Of a stretch of DNA of 64,000 bases, positions 38,516 to 48,209 are shown piece by piece. The notes under the pieces were generated by a model, which worked only from the letters and a program-made list of their open reading frames with translations, ran no database searches and had not been told where the DNA came from. The first letter of the stretch is position 1. Each line of letters opens with the position of its first letter. Both the position numbers and the translations under genes were made by a program. The DNA is from Parabacteroides sp. (GTDB lineage: Bacteria; Bacteroidota; Bacteroidia; Bacteroidales; Tannerellaceae), in the NCBI GenBank assembly GCA_020026285.1, contig JAHHQS010000001.1, positions 1-64,000 of the forward strand. The letters run 5' to 3'.

Positions 38516-38869
38516 ATGGATACTGAGAATAAGACATCTAGACAAACAAAGAATAAAGGCCATTTAGGTATTCTTTATGTCATTGGTGGAGGTTTCTTAA
38601 AAGAAGATTTCTTTACTAAAAACACGAGAATGATTGTGTTAGTTGCTATTCTTATGTTCTTTTTCATTGGAAATAGATATACTTGTTTGCAGAAATTACG
38701 TGAAATAGATCGTCTGCAACAGGAATTAAGAGATTTGCGTTTTGAAGCTCTTTCCATTTCTTCGGAACTGACCGGCAATAGTCGTCAGTCTCAGATTGAA
38801 AGATTAATAGAGGAACAAGGTATTGATTTGGAAGGAGCAACTACTCCTCCTTATGAATTGAAGAAATAA
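38516..38869 (+). CDS. ftsL: Cell division protein FtsL-like
   Basis: A 117-residue bitopic membrane protein. The N-terminal 40 residues are polar and cytoplasmic, a hydrophobic helix follows (about 42-58, MIVLVAILMFFFIGN), then a periplasmic coiled-coil region rich in Leu/Arg/Glu (EIDRLQQELRDLRFEAL). Position between rsmH and ftsI and this topology identify it as FtsL, which with FtsB and FtsQ activates septal peptidoglycan synthesis. The primary sequence of FtsL is poorly conserved, so the call rests on topology and synteny. The next start is 1 nt after the stop. Confidence 0.85.
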   Translation: MDTENKTSRQTKNKGHLGILYVIGGGFLKEDFFTKNTRMIVLVAILMFFFIGNRYTCLQKLREIDRLQQELRDLRFEALSISSELTGNSRQSQIERLIEEQGIDLEGATTPPYELKK

Positions 38870-38870
38870 T

Positions 38871-41042
38871 ATGACGGAAGAAGATAAAGATATAGAATAT
38901 AAGAAAGTAAAGGATAATAGAATCTTTCTTACTTATTCGATTTTAATACTGCCCTTAATATTATTGGCTATTGCAATTGTCTATCAGACTTGTAAAACAA
39001 TGTTTGTGGAAAAAGATAGATGGTTGGAATTGGCTAAGAATCAGACAAGGCCCAATCAAATCGTTTTCCCAAGTAGAGGTAATATTTATTCTTATGATGG
39101 AAAGTTGGTAGCGACGAGTGCGCCTCGATATTATACTTATATCGATTTTAAAGCCGATGGATTCATGAGAGATACGTTTTTGACCTCGAAGAAAAACGGA
39201 GTGAATGCGCTTGCTGTAGCTTTGTCTCACAAATTTAAAGACCGTTCTCCTGTTGGTTATAAGAATCATTTATTAAGGGGAATGAAAATGAAAAGCCGTC
39301 AATACCCTGTACATGTCGGTAAAATATCGTATGTGGATTTGAAGGAAATGAAAACGTTTCCTTTCTTGCGTTTAAGCCGTTTCAAAAGTGGATTCTATTC
39401 TCGAGAAATGGTTGAGCGTCAAAAGCCTTTTGGAACGTTGGCTTCTCGTACGATTGGTGATGTTTATGGAGAAATTGATTCGACTGGAGTTTCAAAAGGA
39501 AAGAATGGTTTGGAACTTCAATATGATTCTTTATTAAGAGGTAAACCTGGTGTTAGTTCTGTCCGTCGTATAGCTGGGCGTTGGACTAACGTGATTGAGG
39601 TTGAACCGGAAGAGGGAATGGATATTCGTTCAACAATTGATATCGATATTCAAGATATTACGGAGAAATCATTGTTGGATATGCTGAAGAAGATTGATGC
39701 AGCTTCGGGTACAGCTGTAGTTATGGAAGTTGCTACAGGAGAAATCAAGGCAATCACTAACATGGGACGTATTCGTGAAGGTGTTTACGGAGAAACGGTG
39801 AATCATGCAGTAGCAGATGAAACGGAACCAGGATCAACATTCAAAGTCGCTTCTATAATGGTTGCATTGGAAGATGGTGTTTGCCAGCCAGGCGATACTG
39901 TTGATACAGGGAACGGAATTTATATGTATAAAGGTTCTCGGATGACCGACCATAACAAACATCATGGAGGTTATAAAAAAATAACGGTAGAACAAGCTAT
40001 TTGGTATTCATCTAATATCGGTGTTGCCAAAACAATATTGAAAGGCTATGAGCATAATCCGACAAAATTTGTTGAAGGTTTGTATCGGATAGGAATGAAT
40101 GCGGATTTGAATATTGATATTCCAGGAGCGGGACGTGCAAAGATTCGTCGTCCGGATGATAAGACGTTATATTGGTCAAAGACGACACTGCCTTGGATGT
40201 CTTTCGGTTATGAAACACAGATACCTCCAATATCAACACTGGCTTTTTACAATGCGATTGCCAATAATGGAACAATGATGCGACCATTCTTTGTGAAGGA
40301 AATTTTGCATCGAGGAAAGACTGTTCAGACATTTACTCCTAAAGTGTTGATTCCTTCCATCTGTTCAGAAAAGACATTGAATATCGTTAAGGATATGTTG
40401 CAGGGTGTTGTGGAAAAGGGAACAGGAAAAGCTGTTCGTTCTGAAGCAATTCGTATCGCTGGTAAGACCGGTACTGCACAGATTGCTTCGGGTGGTGTAT
40501 ATCGTCAGGCCGGTCATCAGGTAGCCTTTGCCGGATATTTCCCTGCTGAAGATCCTAAGTATAGTTGTATTGTCGTTATTCGTCAGCCTCGAATAGGATA
40601 TCCTTCAGGCGGTACAATGTCTGGAGGTGTTGTCAAGATGATTGCAGAGAAAATTTATTCAAGCCATATCTCAATTCCAATCGATCAGGTGAAACCTGAT
40701 TCAACTGCTGTATTTCTTCCTTATGTCAAGGGTGGAGATAAAGAAGCTATTGAGAATGTATTGGATGAAATGGATATTGATTATAATGCAGATAGTGTGG
40801 AAACAAAATGGGTTCGGACAAAGCATGTTGATTCTTTGAAACAGGTTTTGATAAACGAAGTCCCGATTCGTAATGGTTTGGTCCCTTCTGTTTATGGAAT
40901 GGATGCAAAAGATGCAGTCTATTTATTAGAATCCGCAGGTTTACGTGTTACATTATCTGGTGCCGGAAGAGTAACTTCACAAAGTATTTCTCCTGGGCGT
41001 AAAGTTTTAAAAGGACAAAGTATATTATTAACATTAAAGTGA
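38871..41042 (+). CDS. ftsI: Septal penicillin-binding protein FtsI (PBP3) with PASTA
   Basis: Septum-specific transpeptidase cross-linking peptidoglycan; partner of FtsW. In 723 residues: a cytoplasmic start, one membrane helix (about 22-43), a dimerisation domain, and the transpeptidase domain with SxxK at Ser322 ([10 protein letters not shown]), SSN in YSSNIGVAK, and KTGTAQ at Lys532. A PASTA domain closes the protein ([17 protein letters not shown] ... QSILLTLK), a form common in Bacteroidetes and different from E. coli FtsI. The stop codon region overlaps the possible GTG start of murE. Confidence 0.96.
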   Translation: MTEEDKDIEYKKVKDNRIFLTYSILILPLILLAIAIVYQTCKTMFVEKDRWLELAKNQTRPNQIVFPSRGNIYSYDGKLVATSAPRYYTYIDFKADGFMRDTFLTSKKNGVNALAVALSHKFKDRSPVGYKNHLLRGMKMKSRQYPVHVGKISYVDLKEMKTFPFLRLSRFKSGFYSREMVERQKPFGTLASRTIGDVYGEIDSTGVSKGKNGLELQYDSLLRGKPGVSSVRRIAGRWTNVIEVEPEEGMDIRSTIDIDIQDITEKSLLDMLKKIDAASGTAVVMEVATGEIKAITNMGRIREGVYGETVNHAVADETEPGSTFKVASIMVALEDGVCQPGDTVDTGNGIYMYKGSRMTDHNKHHGGYKKITVEQAIWYSSNIGVAKTILKGYEHNPTKFVEGLYRIGMNADLNIDIPGAGRAKIRRPDDKTLYWSKTTLPWMSFGYETQIPPISTLAFYNAIANNGTMMRPFFVKEILHRGKTVQTFTPKVLIPSICSEKTLNIVKDMLQGVVEKGTGKAVRSEAIRIAGKTGTAQIASGGVYRQAGHQVAFAGYFPAEDPKYSCIVVIRQPRIGYPSGGTMSGGVVKMIAEKIYSSHISIPIDQVKPDSTAVFLPYVKGGDKEAIENVLDEMDIDYNADSVETKWVRTKHVDSLKQVLINEVPIRNGLVPSVYGMDAKDAVYLLESAGLRVTLSGAGRVTSQSISPGRKVLKGQSILLTLK

Positions 41043-41044
41043 CG

Positions 41045-42505
41045 ATGGATTTACAAAAATTAATTCAGGTTTTGAATGCTCCTCAGATAGATGGAGATGA
41101 ACATGTTGATATTATAGGTATTCAGTCTGACTCTCGAAAGATTGGACAAGGCTATTTGTTTGTTGCTGTTCGTGGTACAGCTGTCGATGGCCATAATTAT
41201 ATTGCTGGAGCTATAGAGAAAGGGGCAAAGGCGATTGTTTGCGAGGAAATACCTCAGGAGTTGAAAGGTAAGGCTACCTTTGTTGTTGTAAAAGACTCTG
41301 CTGATGCTTTAGGTAAACTTCTTTCCTGCTGGTATGATTTCCCTTCAGATAAATTGGTTCTGGTTGGTGTAACAGGAACCAATGGAAAGACAACAATAGC
41401 TACTTTGTTGTATGAAATGTTTCGTAAGATGGGACATAAAGTTGGTTTGTTATCAACTGTTTGTAATTATATCGATGGCGAAGCGATACCAACAGATCAT
41501 ACAACTCCCGATCCGATAACTCTTCATGCTTTGATAAAGAAAATGTACGATGCTGGTTGTGAGTATGTTTTTATGGAAGTTAGTTCACATTCTATAGACC
41601 AAAAGAGAATTAGTGGATTGTCTTTCAATGGTGGTATCTTTACAAATCTGACACGTGATCATTTAGATTATCATAAGACGGTAGAAAACTATCTGAAAGC
41701 TAAAAAGAAATTCTTTGATGATCTGCCAGCTTCTGCCTTTGCCATCACAAATATGGATGATAAATCCGGATTAGTTATGTTGCAGAATACGGCAGCTAAG
41801 AAATTGACTTATTCTTTAAGAACATTAGCTGACTTTAAAGGAAAGATTCTGGAATCACATTTCGATGGAACTGATTTAATTATCAATAATCGTGAAGTAT
41901 CTGTCCCATTTGTGGGGCGCTTTAATGCATATAACTTGTTAGCTGTTTATGGAGCAGCGGTAAGTTTAGGAAAAGATCCGGAAGATGTATTGATTATTTT
42001 GAGTACATTACATTCTGTAGCTGGCCGTTTTGAAGCAATCCGTTCGCCGAAGGGATATACTGCGATTGTGGATTATGCACATACCCCTGATGCTTTGACA
42101 AATGTATTGAATGGAATTCATGAGGTATTGGATGGAAAGGGGCGTGTAATAACAGTTGTTGGCTGTGGCGGAAACCGTGATAAGGGAAAACGTCCGATTA
42201 TGGCAAAAGAAGCCGTTCGTTTGAGTGACCAGGTGATATTGACTTCTGATAATCCTCGTTTTGAGGAGCCTGAAGCAATACTTCAGGATATGCTGGCAGG
42301 TTTGCAAAAAGCGGATATGGATCAGACTTTATGTATTACCGACCGTGAACAGGCTATCAAGACTGCTATCACTTTGGCTAAAAAAGGAGATGTAATCCTT
42401 ATTGCCGGAAAGGGACATGAAGATTATCAGGAGATAAAGGGAGTAAAGCATCATTTTGATGATCGTGAAATTGTAAGAAACTTGTTTGCTAATCAACAGG
42501 CATAA
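41045..42505 (+). CDS. murE: UDP-MurNAc-L-Ala-D-Glu:meso-DAP ligase MurE
   Basis: Adds the third amino acid to the peptidoglycan stem in the cytoplasm. The 486-residue protein has the ATP loop [12 protein letters not shown] (about 108-119) and the HTTPDPI segment. A DNPR motif near residue 402 ([11 protein letters not shown]) indicates meso-diaminopimelate as substrate rather than lysine. The carbamylated-lysine region [12 protein letters not shown] is present. The ATG at 41045 is preferred; a GTG at 41039 overlapping the ftsI stop would add two residues. mraY follows after 5 nt. Confidence 0.96.
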   Translation: MDLQKLIQVLNAPQIDGDEHVDIIGIQSDSRKIGQGYLFVAVRGTAVDGHNYIAGAIEKGAKAIVCEEIPQELKGKATFVVVKDSADALGKLLSCWYDFPSDKLVLVGVTGTNGKTTIATLLYEMFRKMGHKVGLLSTVCNYIDGEAIPTDHTTPDPITLHALIKKMYDAGCEYVFMEVSSHSIDQKRISGLSFNGGIFTNLTRDHLDYHKTVENYLKAKKKFFDDLPASAFAITNMDDKSGLVMLQNTAAKKLTYSLRTLADFKGKILESHFDGTDLIINNREVSVPFVGRFNAYNLLAVYGAAVSLGKDPEDVLIILSTLHSVAGRFEAIRSPKGYTAIVDYAHTPDALTNVLNGIHEVLDGKGRVITVVGCGGNRDKGKRPIMAKEAVRLSDQVILTSDNPRFEEPEAILQDMLAGLQKADMDQTLCITDREQAIKTAITLAKKGDVILIAGKGHEDYQEIKGVKHHFDDREIVRNLFANQQA

Positions 42506-42510
42506 AAGAA

Positions 42511-43770
42511 ATGTTATATTATTTATTTAATTATTTGGATCAGCTGGATTTGCCCGGAGCAGGAATGTTTAAATATGTTTCGTTTCGTTCGGGTCTGGCT
42601 TTGATTTTGTCGTTATTTATTTCTACGGCTATTGGCCGAAAGATTATCGATCGATTACAATATTTGCAGATTGGTGAAATTGTTCGTAATCTGGGACTGG
42701 AAGGAGAGTATAGTAAGAAAGGAACCCCTACGATGGGAGGAATTATTATTATTATTGCAATATTGATTCCTACGTTGTTATGTGCTCGATTGACTAATGT
42801 TTATGTATTGCTGATGATTATAACAGTCATTTGGCTTGGAGCTTTAGGTTTTGCGGATGATTATATCAAGGTTTTCCGTAAGAATAAAGAAGGAATGCAT
42901 GGCCGGTTCAAGATAATAGGTCAGGTTGGTCTTGGGCTGATTGTCGGTTTGGTCTTATTCTTAAGTCCGGATGTTGTAATTAAGGAAAACATGGAAGTAC
43001 GTAACGGATATAATGTGGAACAAGTTAATTTCCATACGATGGAAAAGAAGTCAACAAAGACAACCATTCCATTTGTAAAGAATAATAATTTCGATTATGC
43101 CAATCTTGTTAATTGGGCTGGAGAATACAAACAGGAAATGGCTTGGGTCGTTTTTGTTCTGATGGTTATATTTGTTGTGACAGCCGTTTCTAACGGAGCG
43201 AATCTGACGGATGGTCTTGATGGACTGGCAGCTGGTTCGTCAGCAATTATAGGAGTCGCCTTGGGTATATTGGCATATATGTCATCACATTTCGAATTTG
43301 CTTCATTCCTGAATATCATGTTTATTCCGGGTGCAGAGGAACTTACTGTGTTTGCGGCAGCCTTTATTGGTGCTACAATTGGATTCCTTTGGTATAATGC
43401 TTATCCTGCCCAGGTTTTTATGGGCGATACTGGCAGTTTGACATTAGGCGGCATTATCGCGGTCTTTGCTATTATCATTCGTAAGGAATTATTGATTCCT
43501 ATTTTATGTGGAATCTTTTTAGTAGAAAGTTTATCAGTTATCATGCAGACTTTCTATTTTAAATATACAAAAAGGAAGTATGGCGAAGGCCGTCGTATTT
43601 TCAAAATGGCTCCATTGCATCATCATTTTCAGAAAGCCGGGAACGCTGGTATTCAAGCCTTGATACAGAAGCCTTTGAATAAAGTACCGGAATCAAAAAT
43701 CGTTGTTCGTTTTTGGTTGATAGGTATTATATTGGCCGTAATTACGATTGTTACTTTAAAGATGAGATAA
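42511..43770 (+). CDS. mraY: Phospho-MurNAc-pentapeptide transferase MraY
   Basis: Integral membrane enzyme that transfers phospho-MurNAc-pentapeptide to undecaprenyl phosphate, forming lipid I. In 419 residues there are about ten membrane helices and the catalytic aspartates in [32 protein letters not shown], and [12 protein letters not shown]. The HHHFQ motif ([10 protein letters not shown]) is also present. The central stretch of about 60 residues with [16 protein letters not shown] and [12 protein letters not shown] is a periplasmic insertion characteristic of Bacteroidetes MraY. murD starts 1 nt after the stop. Confidence 0.96.
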   Translation: MLYYLFNYLDQLDLPGAGMFKYVSFRSGLALILSLFISTAIGRKIIDRLQYLQIGEIVRNLGLEGEYSKKGTPTMGGIIIIIAILIPTLLCARLTNVYVLLMIITVIWLGALGFADDYIKVFRKNKEGMHGRFKIIGQVGLGLIVGLVLFLSPDVVIKENMEVRNGYNVEQVNFHTMEKKSTKTTIPFVKNNNFDYANLVNWAGEYKQEMAWVVFVLMVIFVVTAVSNGANLTDGLDGLAAGSSAIIGVALGILAYMSSHFEFASFLNIMFIPGAEELTVFAAAFIGATIGFLWYNAYPAQVFMGDTGSLTLGGIIAVFAIIIRKELLIPILCGIFLVESLSVIMQTFYFKYTKRKYGEGRRIFKMAPLHHHFQKAGNAGIQALIQKPLNKVPESKIVVRFWLIGIILAVITIVTLKMR

Positions 43771-43771
43771 A

Positions 43772-45109
43772 ATGAGTAAGAGAATTGTTGTATTAGGTGC
43801 AGGTGAAAGTGGTGCGGGAGCAGCTGTTCTTGCTAAGAAAGAAGGTTTCGACATATTTGTTTCTGACTTTTCATCCATTAAACCAAAGTATAAGGAGTTG
43901 TTGGATTCACACGGTATCCGTTGGGAAGAAGGACAGCATACAGAATCTGAAATTTTGAATGCAGATGAAATTATAAAGAGTCCGGGTATTCCTGATAAAG
44001 CTCCGATTATACAGAAATTAAAAGCTCAGAATACACCTATTATTTCCGAGATAGAGTTCGCTGGTCGTTATACTGATTCTAAAATGATTTGTATAACAGG
44101 AAGTAACGGTAAGACAACAACGACTCTTTTCACACATTATCTGTTGACCTCGGCAGGTGTTGATGCTGGTCTGGCAGGAAATGTTGGAAAAAGCCTGGCG
44201 CTTCAGGTCGCTGAAGACCCTCATGATGTGTATGTAATTGAATTAAGCAGCTTCCAGTTGGACAATATGTACGACTTTAAGGCTGATATTGCTATACTTC
44301 TGAATATAACACCAGATCATCTGGACCGTTATAATTATGAAATGCAAAACTATGTAGATGCTAAGTTCCGTATCATTCAAAATCAAACGGAGAAGGATGC
44401 TTTCATCTTCTGGAATGATGATCCGATTATTGCTCGTGAAATAAAGAAGCATAATCCGAAAGCTACTCTTTACCCTTTTGCTGAAACTCTAGAAGACGGC
44501 GTTAAGGGATATGTTGAAAATAATCAAATAATCGTGAAAACAGATAATAGTACTTTTACAATGGATGAGGATTTATTGGCCTTGACAGGTAAACATAATT
44601 TGTATAATTCCTTAGCTGTGACAATCGCTTCGAAGATCATGGATATTCATGATGAAAAAATCAGAGCTTCCTTAAAGAGCTTTAAAGGAGTGGAACATCG
44701 CTTGGAACATGTAGCCAGAGTACGCGGAGTTGATTATATTAATGATTCAAAGGCTACAAATGTCAATTCCTGCTGGTATGCACTACAATCCATGAAAACT
44801 CCTTTGGTTCTTATTTTAGGAGGAACAGATAAGGGTAATGATTATTCCGAAATTGAAGCTCTTGTTAAAGAAAAGGTTCATGCTTTGATTTTCTTGGGAG
44901 TAGATAATCGTAAGCTTCATGACTTCTTCGATGGTAAGATTGACCAGATAGAAGATGCTGGTTCAATGCAGGAAGCCGTTGATAAGGCTTATAAATTAGC
45001 CAAGAAAGGTGATACAGTATTGCTTTCTCCTTGTTGTGCAAGTTTCGATTTATTCACTTGTTTTGAAGATCGTGGCGAGCAGTTCAAGGCTTGTGTACGC
45101 AATTTATAA
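43772..45109 (+). CDS. murD: UDP-MurNAc-L-Ala:D-Glu ligase MurD
   Basis: Cytoplasmic ATP-dependent ligase adding D-glutamate as second stem residue. The 445-residue protein opens with a Rossmann-like domain (VVLGAGESGAGAAVLA), then the ATP loop CITGSNGKTTTTLFTH, the EHRLEHVARVRGVDYINDSKATN segment with substrate contacts, and the C-terminal domain ending in DRGEQFKACVRNL. The conserved LSSFQLD motif marks MurD. ftsW follows after 24 nt. Confidence 0.96.
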   Translation: MSKRIVVLGAGESGAGAAVLAKKEGFDIFVSDFSSIKPKYKELLDSHGIRWEEGQHTESEILNADEIIKSPGIPDKAPIIQKLKAQNTPIISEIEFAGRYTDSKMICITGSNGKTTTTLFTHYLLTSAGVDAGLAGNVGKSLALQVAEDPHDVYVIELSSFQLDNMYDFKADIAILLNITPDHLDRYNYEMQNYVDAKFRIIQNQTEKDAFIFWNDDPIIAREIKKHNPKATLYPFAETLEDGVKGYVENNQIIVKTDNSTFTMDEDLLALTGKHNLYNSLAVTIASKIMDIHDEKIRASLKSFKGVEHRLEHVARVRGVDYINDSKATNVNSCWYALQSMKTPLVLILGGTDKGNDYSEIEALVKEKVHALIFLGVDNRKLHDFFDGKIDQIEDAGSMQEAVDKAYKLAKKGDTVLLSPCCASFDLFTCFEDRGEQFKACVRNL

Positions 45110-45133
45110 TAATTGAAAGAATTGTTTTAGATT

Positions 45134-46420
45134 ATGGATTTGGCGAAAAGATTATTTAAGGGTGATCTTGTTATCTGGATCATATTTATGTTTCTATGTC
45201 TGATATCAGTCGTAGAAGTTTTTAGTGCTACAAGTACAATTGCGTATAGGAATGCAAATTATTGGGCACCCATCGTTCGTCATTCCGGAATCTTATTAGG
45301 TGGATTTGGATTAGTTCTTATATTGCATAATTTGCATTACAAGGTTTTTCGATATTTGGGCTATTTCATAGTAATATCTATCTTTTTACTTATAATAACT
45401 CCTTTTGTTGGAGTCGTAATTAATGGTGAACCTCGCTGGCTGGAGATTGCCGGTATTCGTTTTCAACCTTCGGAAGTTGCAAAAATCTGTTCTGTCTGTT
45501 TTACAGCATTAGTGCTGAGTAAAAGAAATGCTTTGACTGATTCTCAGATGTTCTGGGCTATTATCATTACTGTTGGAATTGTCTGTGGATTGATTTTTGT
45601 GAATAATGCTTCTACCGCACTTTTATTGTTCATGGTAACAGTGATGATGATGTTTATCGGACAGATTGATTTTAAAAGAATGATGAAGCTTCTGGCCGTG
45701 TGTTCTGCCTTGGCCGCTTTATTGGTCGCTTTCCTTTTTCTAGCTCCGGAACCGGTTATGAAGTTTGTTCCACGTGCTGAAACATGGAAGGCACGAATAG
45801 AACGTTTCTTTTCTTCGGATGAACGTATGGACATGGAGAACAAAAGTCTTTATATGGATGACGAGCATTATCAGGAAGATCATGCAAAGATGGCCATTGC
45901 TCGTGGTGGAGTTTTTGGACAGAAGCCGGGGCATAGTGTTCAAAGAGATTTTTTACCTCAGGCCTATTCGGACTTTATTTATGCAATTATTATAGAGGAG
46001 CTCGGATTATTGGGGGGAGGCTTTGTTTTGTTCCTTTATTTGGCTTTGTTGTTCCGAGCGGGTATTATAGCAAGAAAATGTGACAAGCTTTTCCCTAAAT
46101 ATCTGATATTAGGTTGTGCTTTGTTGGTGGTTACTCAGGCAATCATTAATATGGCTGTTGCTGTAGGTTTGTTCCCGGTTACCGGACAACCTTTGCCTTT
46201 GATCAGTCGTGGAGGAACATCCACCTTGATAAACTGTGCTTATATAGGGATTATATTAAGTATTAGTCGTTTCTCAGCCAATATAGGAAATGAGGAGGAT
46301 GGATATCCGGAAGATGATGAGGTTGAGGAAGGAGAAGCGGAAATTGTTGAGGAATCTGAAGAAGATGTCAGCAAATTAAATTCAGATGCAGTAACCGTTA
46401 TTGAGGATAAGAGTCTTTGA
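45134..46420 (+). CDS. ftsW: Septal peptidoglycan polymerase FtsW (SEDS)
   Basis: SEDS-family glycosyltransferase that polymerises lipid II at the division site with FtsI. The 428-residue protein has about ten membrane helices and the family segments GEPRWLEIAGIRFQPSEVAK (with the functional loop), ARGGVFGQKPGHSVQRDFLPQAYSDFIYAIIIEELG containing the catalytic aspartate region, and LPLISRGGTSTLINCA. A cytoplasmic tail of about 50 residues is unusually acidic (EEDGYPEDDEVEEGEAE). It ends the first part of the division cluster; a terminator-like hairpin lies 190 nt downstream. Confidence 0.95.
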   Translation: MDLAKRLFKGDLVIWIIFMFLCLISVVEVFSATSTIAYRNANYWAPIVRHSGILLGGFGLVLILHNLHYKVFRYLGYFIVISIFLLIITPFVGVVINGEPRWLEIAGIRFQPSEVAKICSVCFTALVLSKRNALTDSQMFWAIIITVGIVCGLIFVNNASTALLLFMVTVMMMFIGQIDFKRMMKLLAVCSALAALLVAFLFLAPEPVMKFVPRAETWKARIERFFSSDERMDMENKSLYMDDEHYQEDHAKMAIARGGVFGQKPGHSVQRDFLPQAYSDFIYAIIIEELGLLGGGFVLFLYLALLFRAGIIARKCDKLFPKYLILGCALLVVTQAIINMAVAVGLFPVTGQPLPLISRGGTSTLINCAYIGIILSISRFSANIGNEEDGYPEDDEVEEGEAEIVEESEEDVSKLNSDAVTVIEDKSL

Positions 46421-46468
46421 TAGCATATCATATAAATTTGCCACTTTGTTATATTGACAAAGTGTAAG

Positions 46469-46546
46469 ATAAACCCTTTCATAAATCGTCTATTTCGAAC
46501 CACGATACAGAATGGTTGGAAATAATCGATTTTTGGAAGGGTTTAT
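46469..46546. repeat. Long near-perfect inverted repeat (78 nt)
   Basis: The left arm 46469-46502 pairs with the right arm 46513-46546 around a 10-nt loop. About 30 of 34 positions pair, including one wobble, with a T-T mismatch (46482/46533), a 2x2 internal loop (46489-46490/46525-46526) and a G-G mismatch (46497/46518). There is no T-tail, so it is not a simple terminator. Function unknown: structured RNA, processing site, or relic of a small mobile element. Confidence 0.75.
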
Positions 46547-46612
46547 TGGTTAGTAATCTGTCTTATTTGATTGAATGATTGGACGATACTAATTTGAAAG
46601 ATAAATCCTTTG

Positions 46613-46638
46613 TAAGGATTTTTTATTTGAAAAAGGTT
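46613..46638 (+). terminator. Terminator-like hairpin downstream of ftsW
   Basis: AAATCCTT/AAGGATTT (46613-46620 with 46624-46631), a 3-nt loop, then more T. The stem is A/T-rich, so strength is moderate. Confidence 0.55.
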
Positions 46639-47035
46639 CCATTTTTTGAATACAAGAGGTAAATGTTTAAAAAGATTTGAGCTTTTGGGGAAAATCTCCG
46701 TTGGTTTTGTGAAAAGTTTTGAACTTTTACAGAATTCAATACAATGAATTTTTCATATGTCTGAGAGTTTAGCCTGTAAAAAGCAATGATTTTCAATACT
46801 TGAGGACGAAAAGAATGTGTCCTTTTTAAGAAAAGGTGGAAATGTCTCTTTAAAGAAATAATTTAAATGTCGGTTTTGAAATTTTATCGGTTTTGGAATT
46901 TAAGGGATACTCATGCTTTCTGATAGAGATTTGATGATTTTGCTATCATGTTGAAAGATATCATCTATCATACATTTTGTATGAAATAATTAATTATCGA
47001 AGCGCAAAAAATTTCTTATATAATATTAAAACAAG

Positions 47036-47043
47036 TACTTTTG
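47036..47043 (+). promoter_or_regulatory. -7 promoter element of murG
   Basis: TACTTTTG, exact TAnnTTTG, 26 nt before the ATG at 47070; it marks a restart of transcription within the division cluster. No clear -33. Confidence 0.55.
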
Positions 47044-47069
47044 TAAAGAGATACAATTCTAACCAGATC

Positions 47070-48179
47070 ATGAAACAGTATAAGATTATTATAAGCGGTG
47101 GAGGTACAGGCGGACATATTTTCCCGGCTATATCTATTGCCAATACTTTAAAACAAAGAATCCCAAACGTTGAAATTCTTTTCGTCGGAGCTCAGGACAG
47201 GATGGAAATGGATAAAGTCCCGGCTGCAGGATATGAAATTGTTGGTTTGCCGGTAAAAGGTTTCGATCGTGCACATTTACTGAATAATATAAAGGTTATC
47301 AGATGTCTGATGAAGAGTCTGCTGCTGGCCAGGAAAACAATCCGTGAATTTAAACCGGATATAGCTGTGGGAGTAGGTGGTTATGCCAGCGGTCCGACTC
47401 TGTGGAGTGCTGCATCGTTAGGTATTCCGACATTGATTCAGGAACAGAATTCGTATGCCGGAGTAACTAATAAGTTGCTGGCTAAAAAAGCCGATCGTAT
47501 TTGTGTGGCCTACGAAGGCTTAGAGAAGTTTTTCCCTGCAGAAAAGATAGTGGTGACAGGAAATCCTGTTCGTAAAGATTTGGAAGAGGCTCTTTGTAAG
47601 AAAGAAGAGGCTTTGCGTTTCTTCGGCCTTTCTCCAGAAAAGAAAACGATATTGGTTGTTGGAGGAAGTTTGGGAGCCCGTACTATAAATCAGAGTATAC
47701 AAGGTGACTTGGATAAGTTTTTTTCATCCGATGTGCAGTTAATCTGGCAGACAGGAAGATATTATCATGAAGACGCTATCCGTCATCTGAAGGCTTATAG
47801 AGGAATGCCGGTCTGGTGTTCCGATTTCATTTCAAGAATGGATTATGCTTATGCTGCTGCCGATTTGGTTATATCACGTGCCGGAGCCAGTTCTATTTCA
47901 GAATTGTGTATTCTAAAGAAACCGGTGGTTCTGGTCCCTTCTCCAAATGTTGCAGAAGATCACCAGACAAAAAATGCAATGGCTCTTGTTAACAAACAGG
48001 CCGCCGTATTGGTTACAGATATGGAAGCACGTGAAAAACTGGTTGATACGGCTTTGAATGTTGTACACGATGAAGCTCGGTTAGCTTCATTGTCACAGCA
48101 CATTGGCAAAATGGCTCATTTTAATAGTGCCGAGCAAATTGTCGATGAAATTATGAAAATTATAGAAAGAAAATCGTAA
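47070..48179 (+). CDS. murG: Lipid II synthase MurG
   Basis: Membrane-associated GT-B glycosyltransferase adding GlcNAc to lipid I to give lipid II. The 369-residue protein starts MKQYKIIISGGGTGGHIFP, the family hallmark, and has GVGGYASGPTLW, QEQNSYAGVTNK, VVGGSLGARTIN, and the UDP-GlcNAc-binding ISRAGASSISE. An in-frame ATG at 46977 would add 31 residues but runs through the -7 element and a non-family lead, so 47070 is chosen. murC follows at 48210 with its own likely promoter overlapping the murG stop. Confidence 0.95.
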   Translation: MKQYKIIISGGGTGGHIFPAISIANTLKQRIPNVEILFVGAQDRMEMDKVPAAGYEIVGLPVKGFDRAHLLNNIKVIRCLMKSLLLARKTIREFKPDIAVGVGGYASGPTLWSAASLGIPTLIQEQNSYAGVTNKLLAKKADRICVAYEGLEKFFPAEKIVVTGNPVRKDLEEALCKKEEALRFFGLSPEKKTILVVGGSLGARTINQSIQGDLDKFFSSDVQLIWQTGRYYHEDAIRHLKAYRGMPVWCSDFISRMDYAYAAADLVISRAGASSISELCILKKPVVLVPSPNVAEDHQTKNAMALVNKQAAVLVTDMEAREKLVDTALNVVHDEARLASLSQHIGKMAHFNSAEQIVDEIMKIIERKS

Positions 48180-48184
48180 TTTTG
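48177..48184 (+). promoter_or_regulatory. -7 promoter element of murC
   Basis: TAATTTTG overlaps the murG TAA stop codon and sits 25 nt before the murC ATG. Suggests an internal promoter for murC-ftsQ-ftsA-ftsZ; no good -33. Confidence 0.4.
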
Positions 48185-48209
48185 AAACGTTAGTTGTAAG
48201 GGTTTGAAT

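Larger units (their letters stand above)
46421..47069. other. Non-coding gap inside the dcw cluster
   Basis: 649 bp between ftsW and murG without a recognisable gene. In order it holds: a short hairpin CACTTTGT/ACAAAGTG (46442-46449 with 46457-46464), the long near-perfect hairpin at 46469-46546, a terminator-like stem at 46613-46638, an AT-rich stretch resembling part of the 29.9-30.0 kb gap, and a -7 promoter element at 47036-47043. The gap suggests that transcription is broken here and started again for murG. Confidence 0.7.

Noticed and set aside
46491..46524. tRNA-like T-arm sequence TTCGAACCA
   Set aside because: It is explained by the long hairpin; no acceptor stem or anticodon arm can be drawn.
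46977..47069. Longer N-terminus for MurG
   Set aside because: The extra 31 residues run through the -7 promoter element; the family begins at the glycine-rich motif just after 47070.
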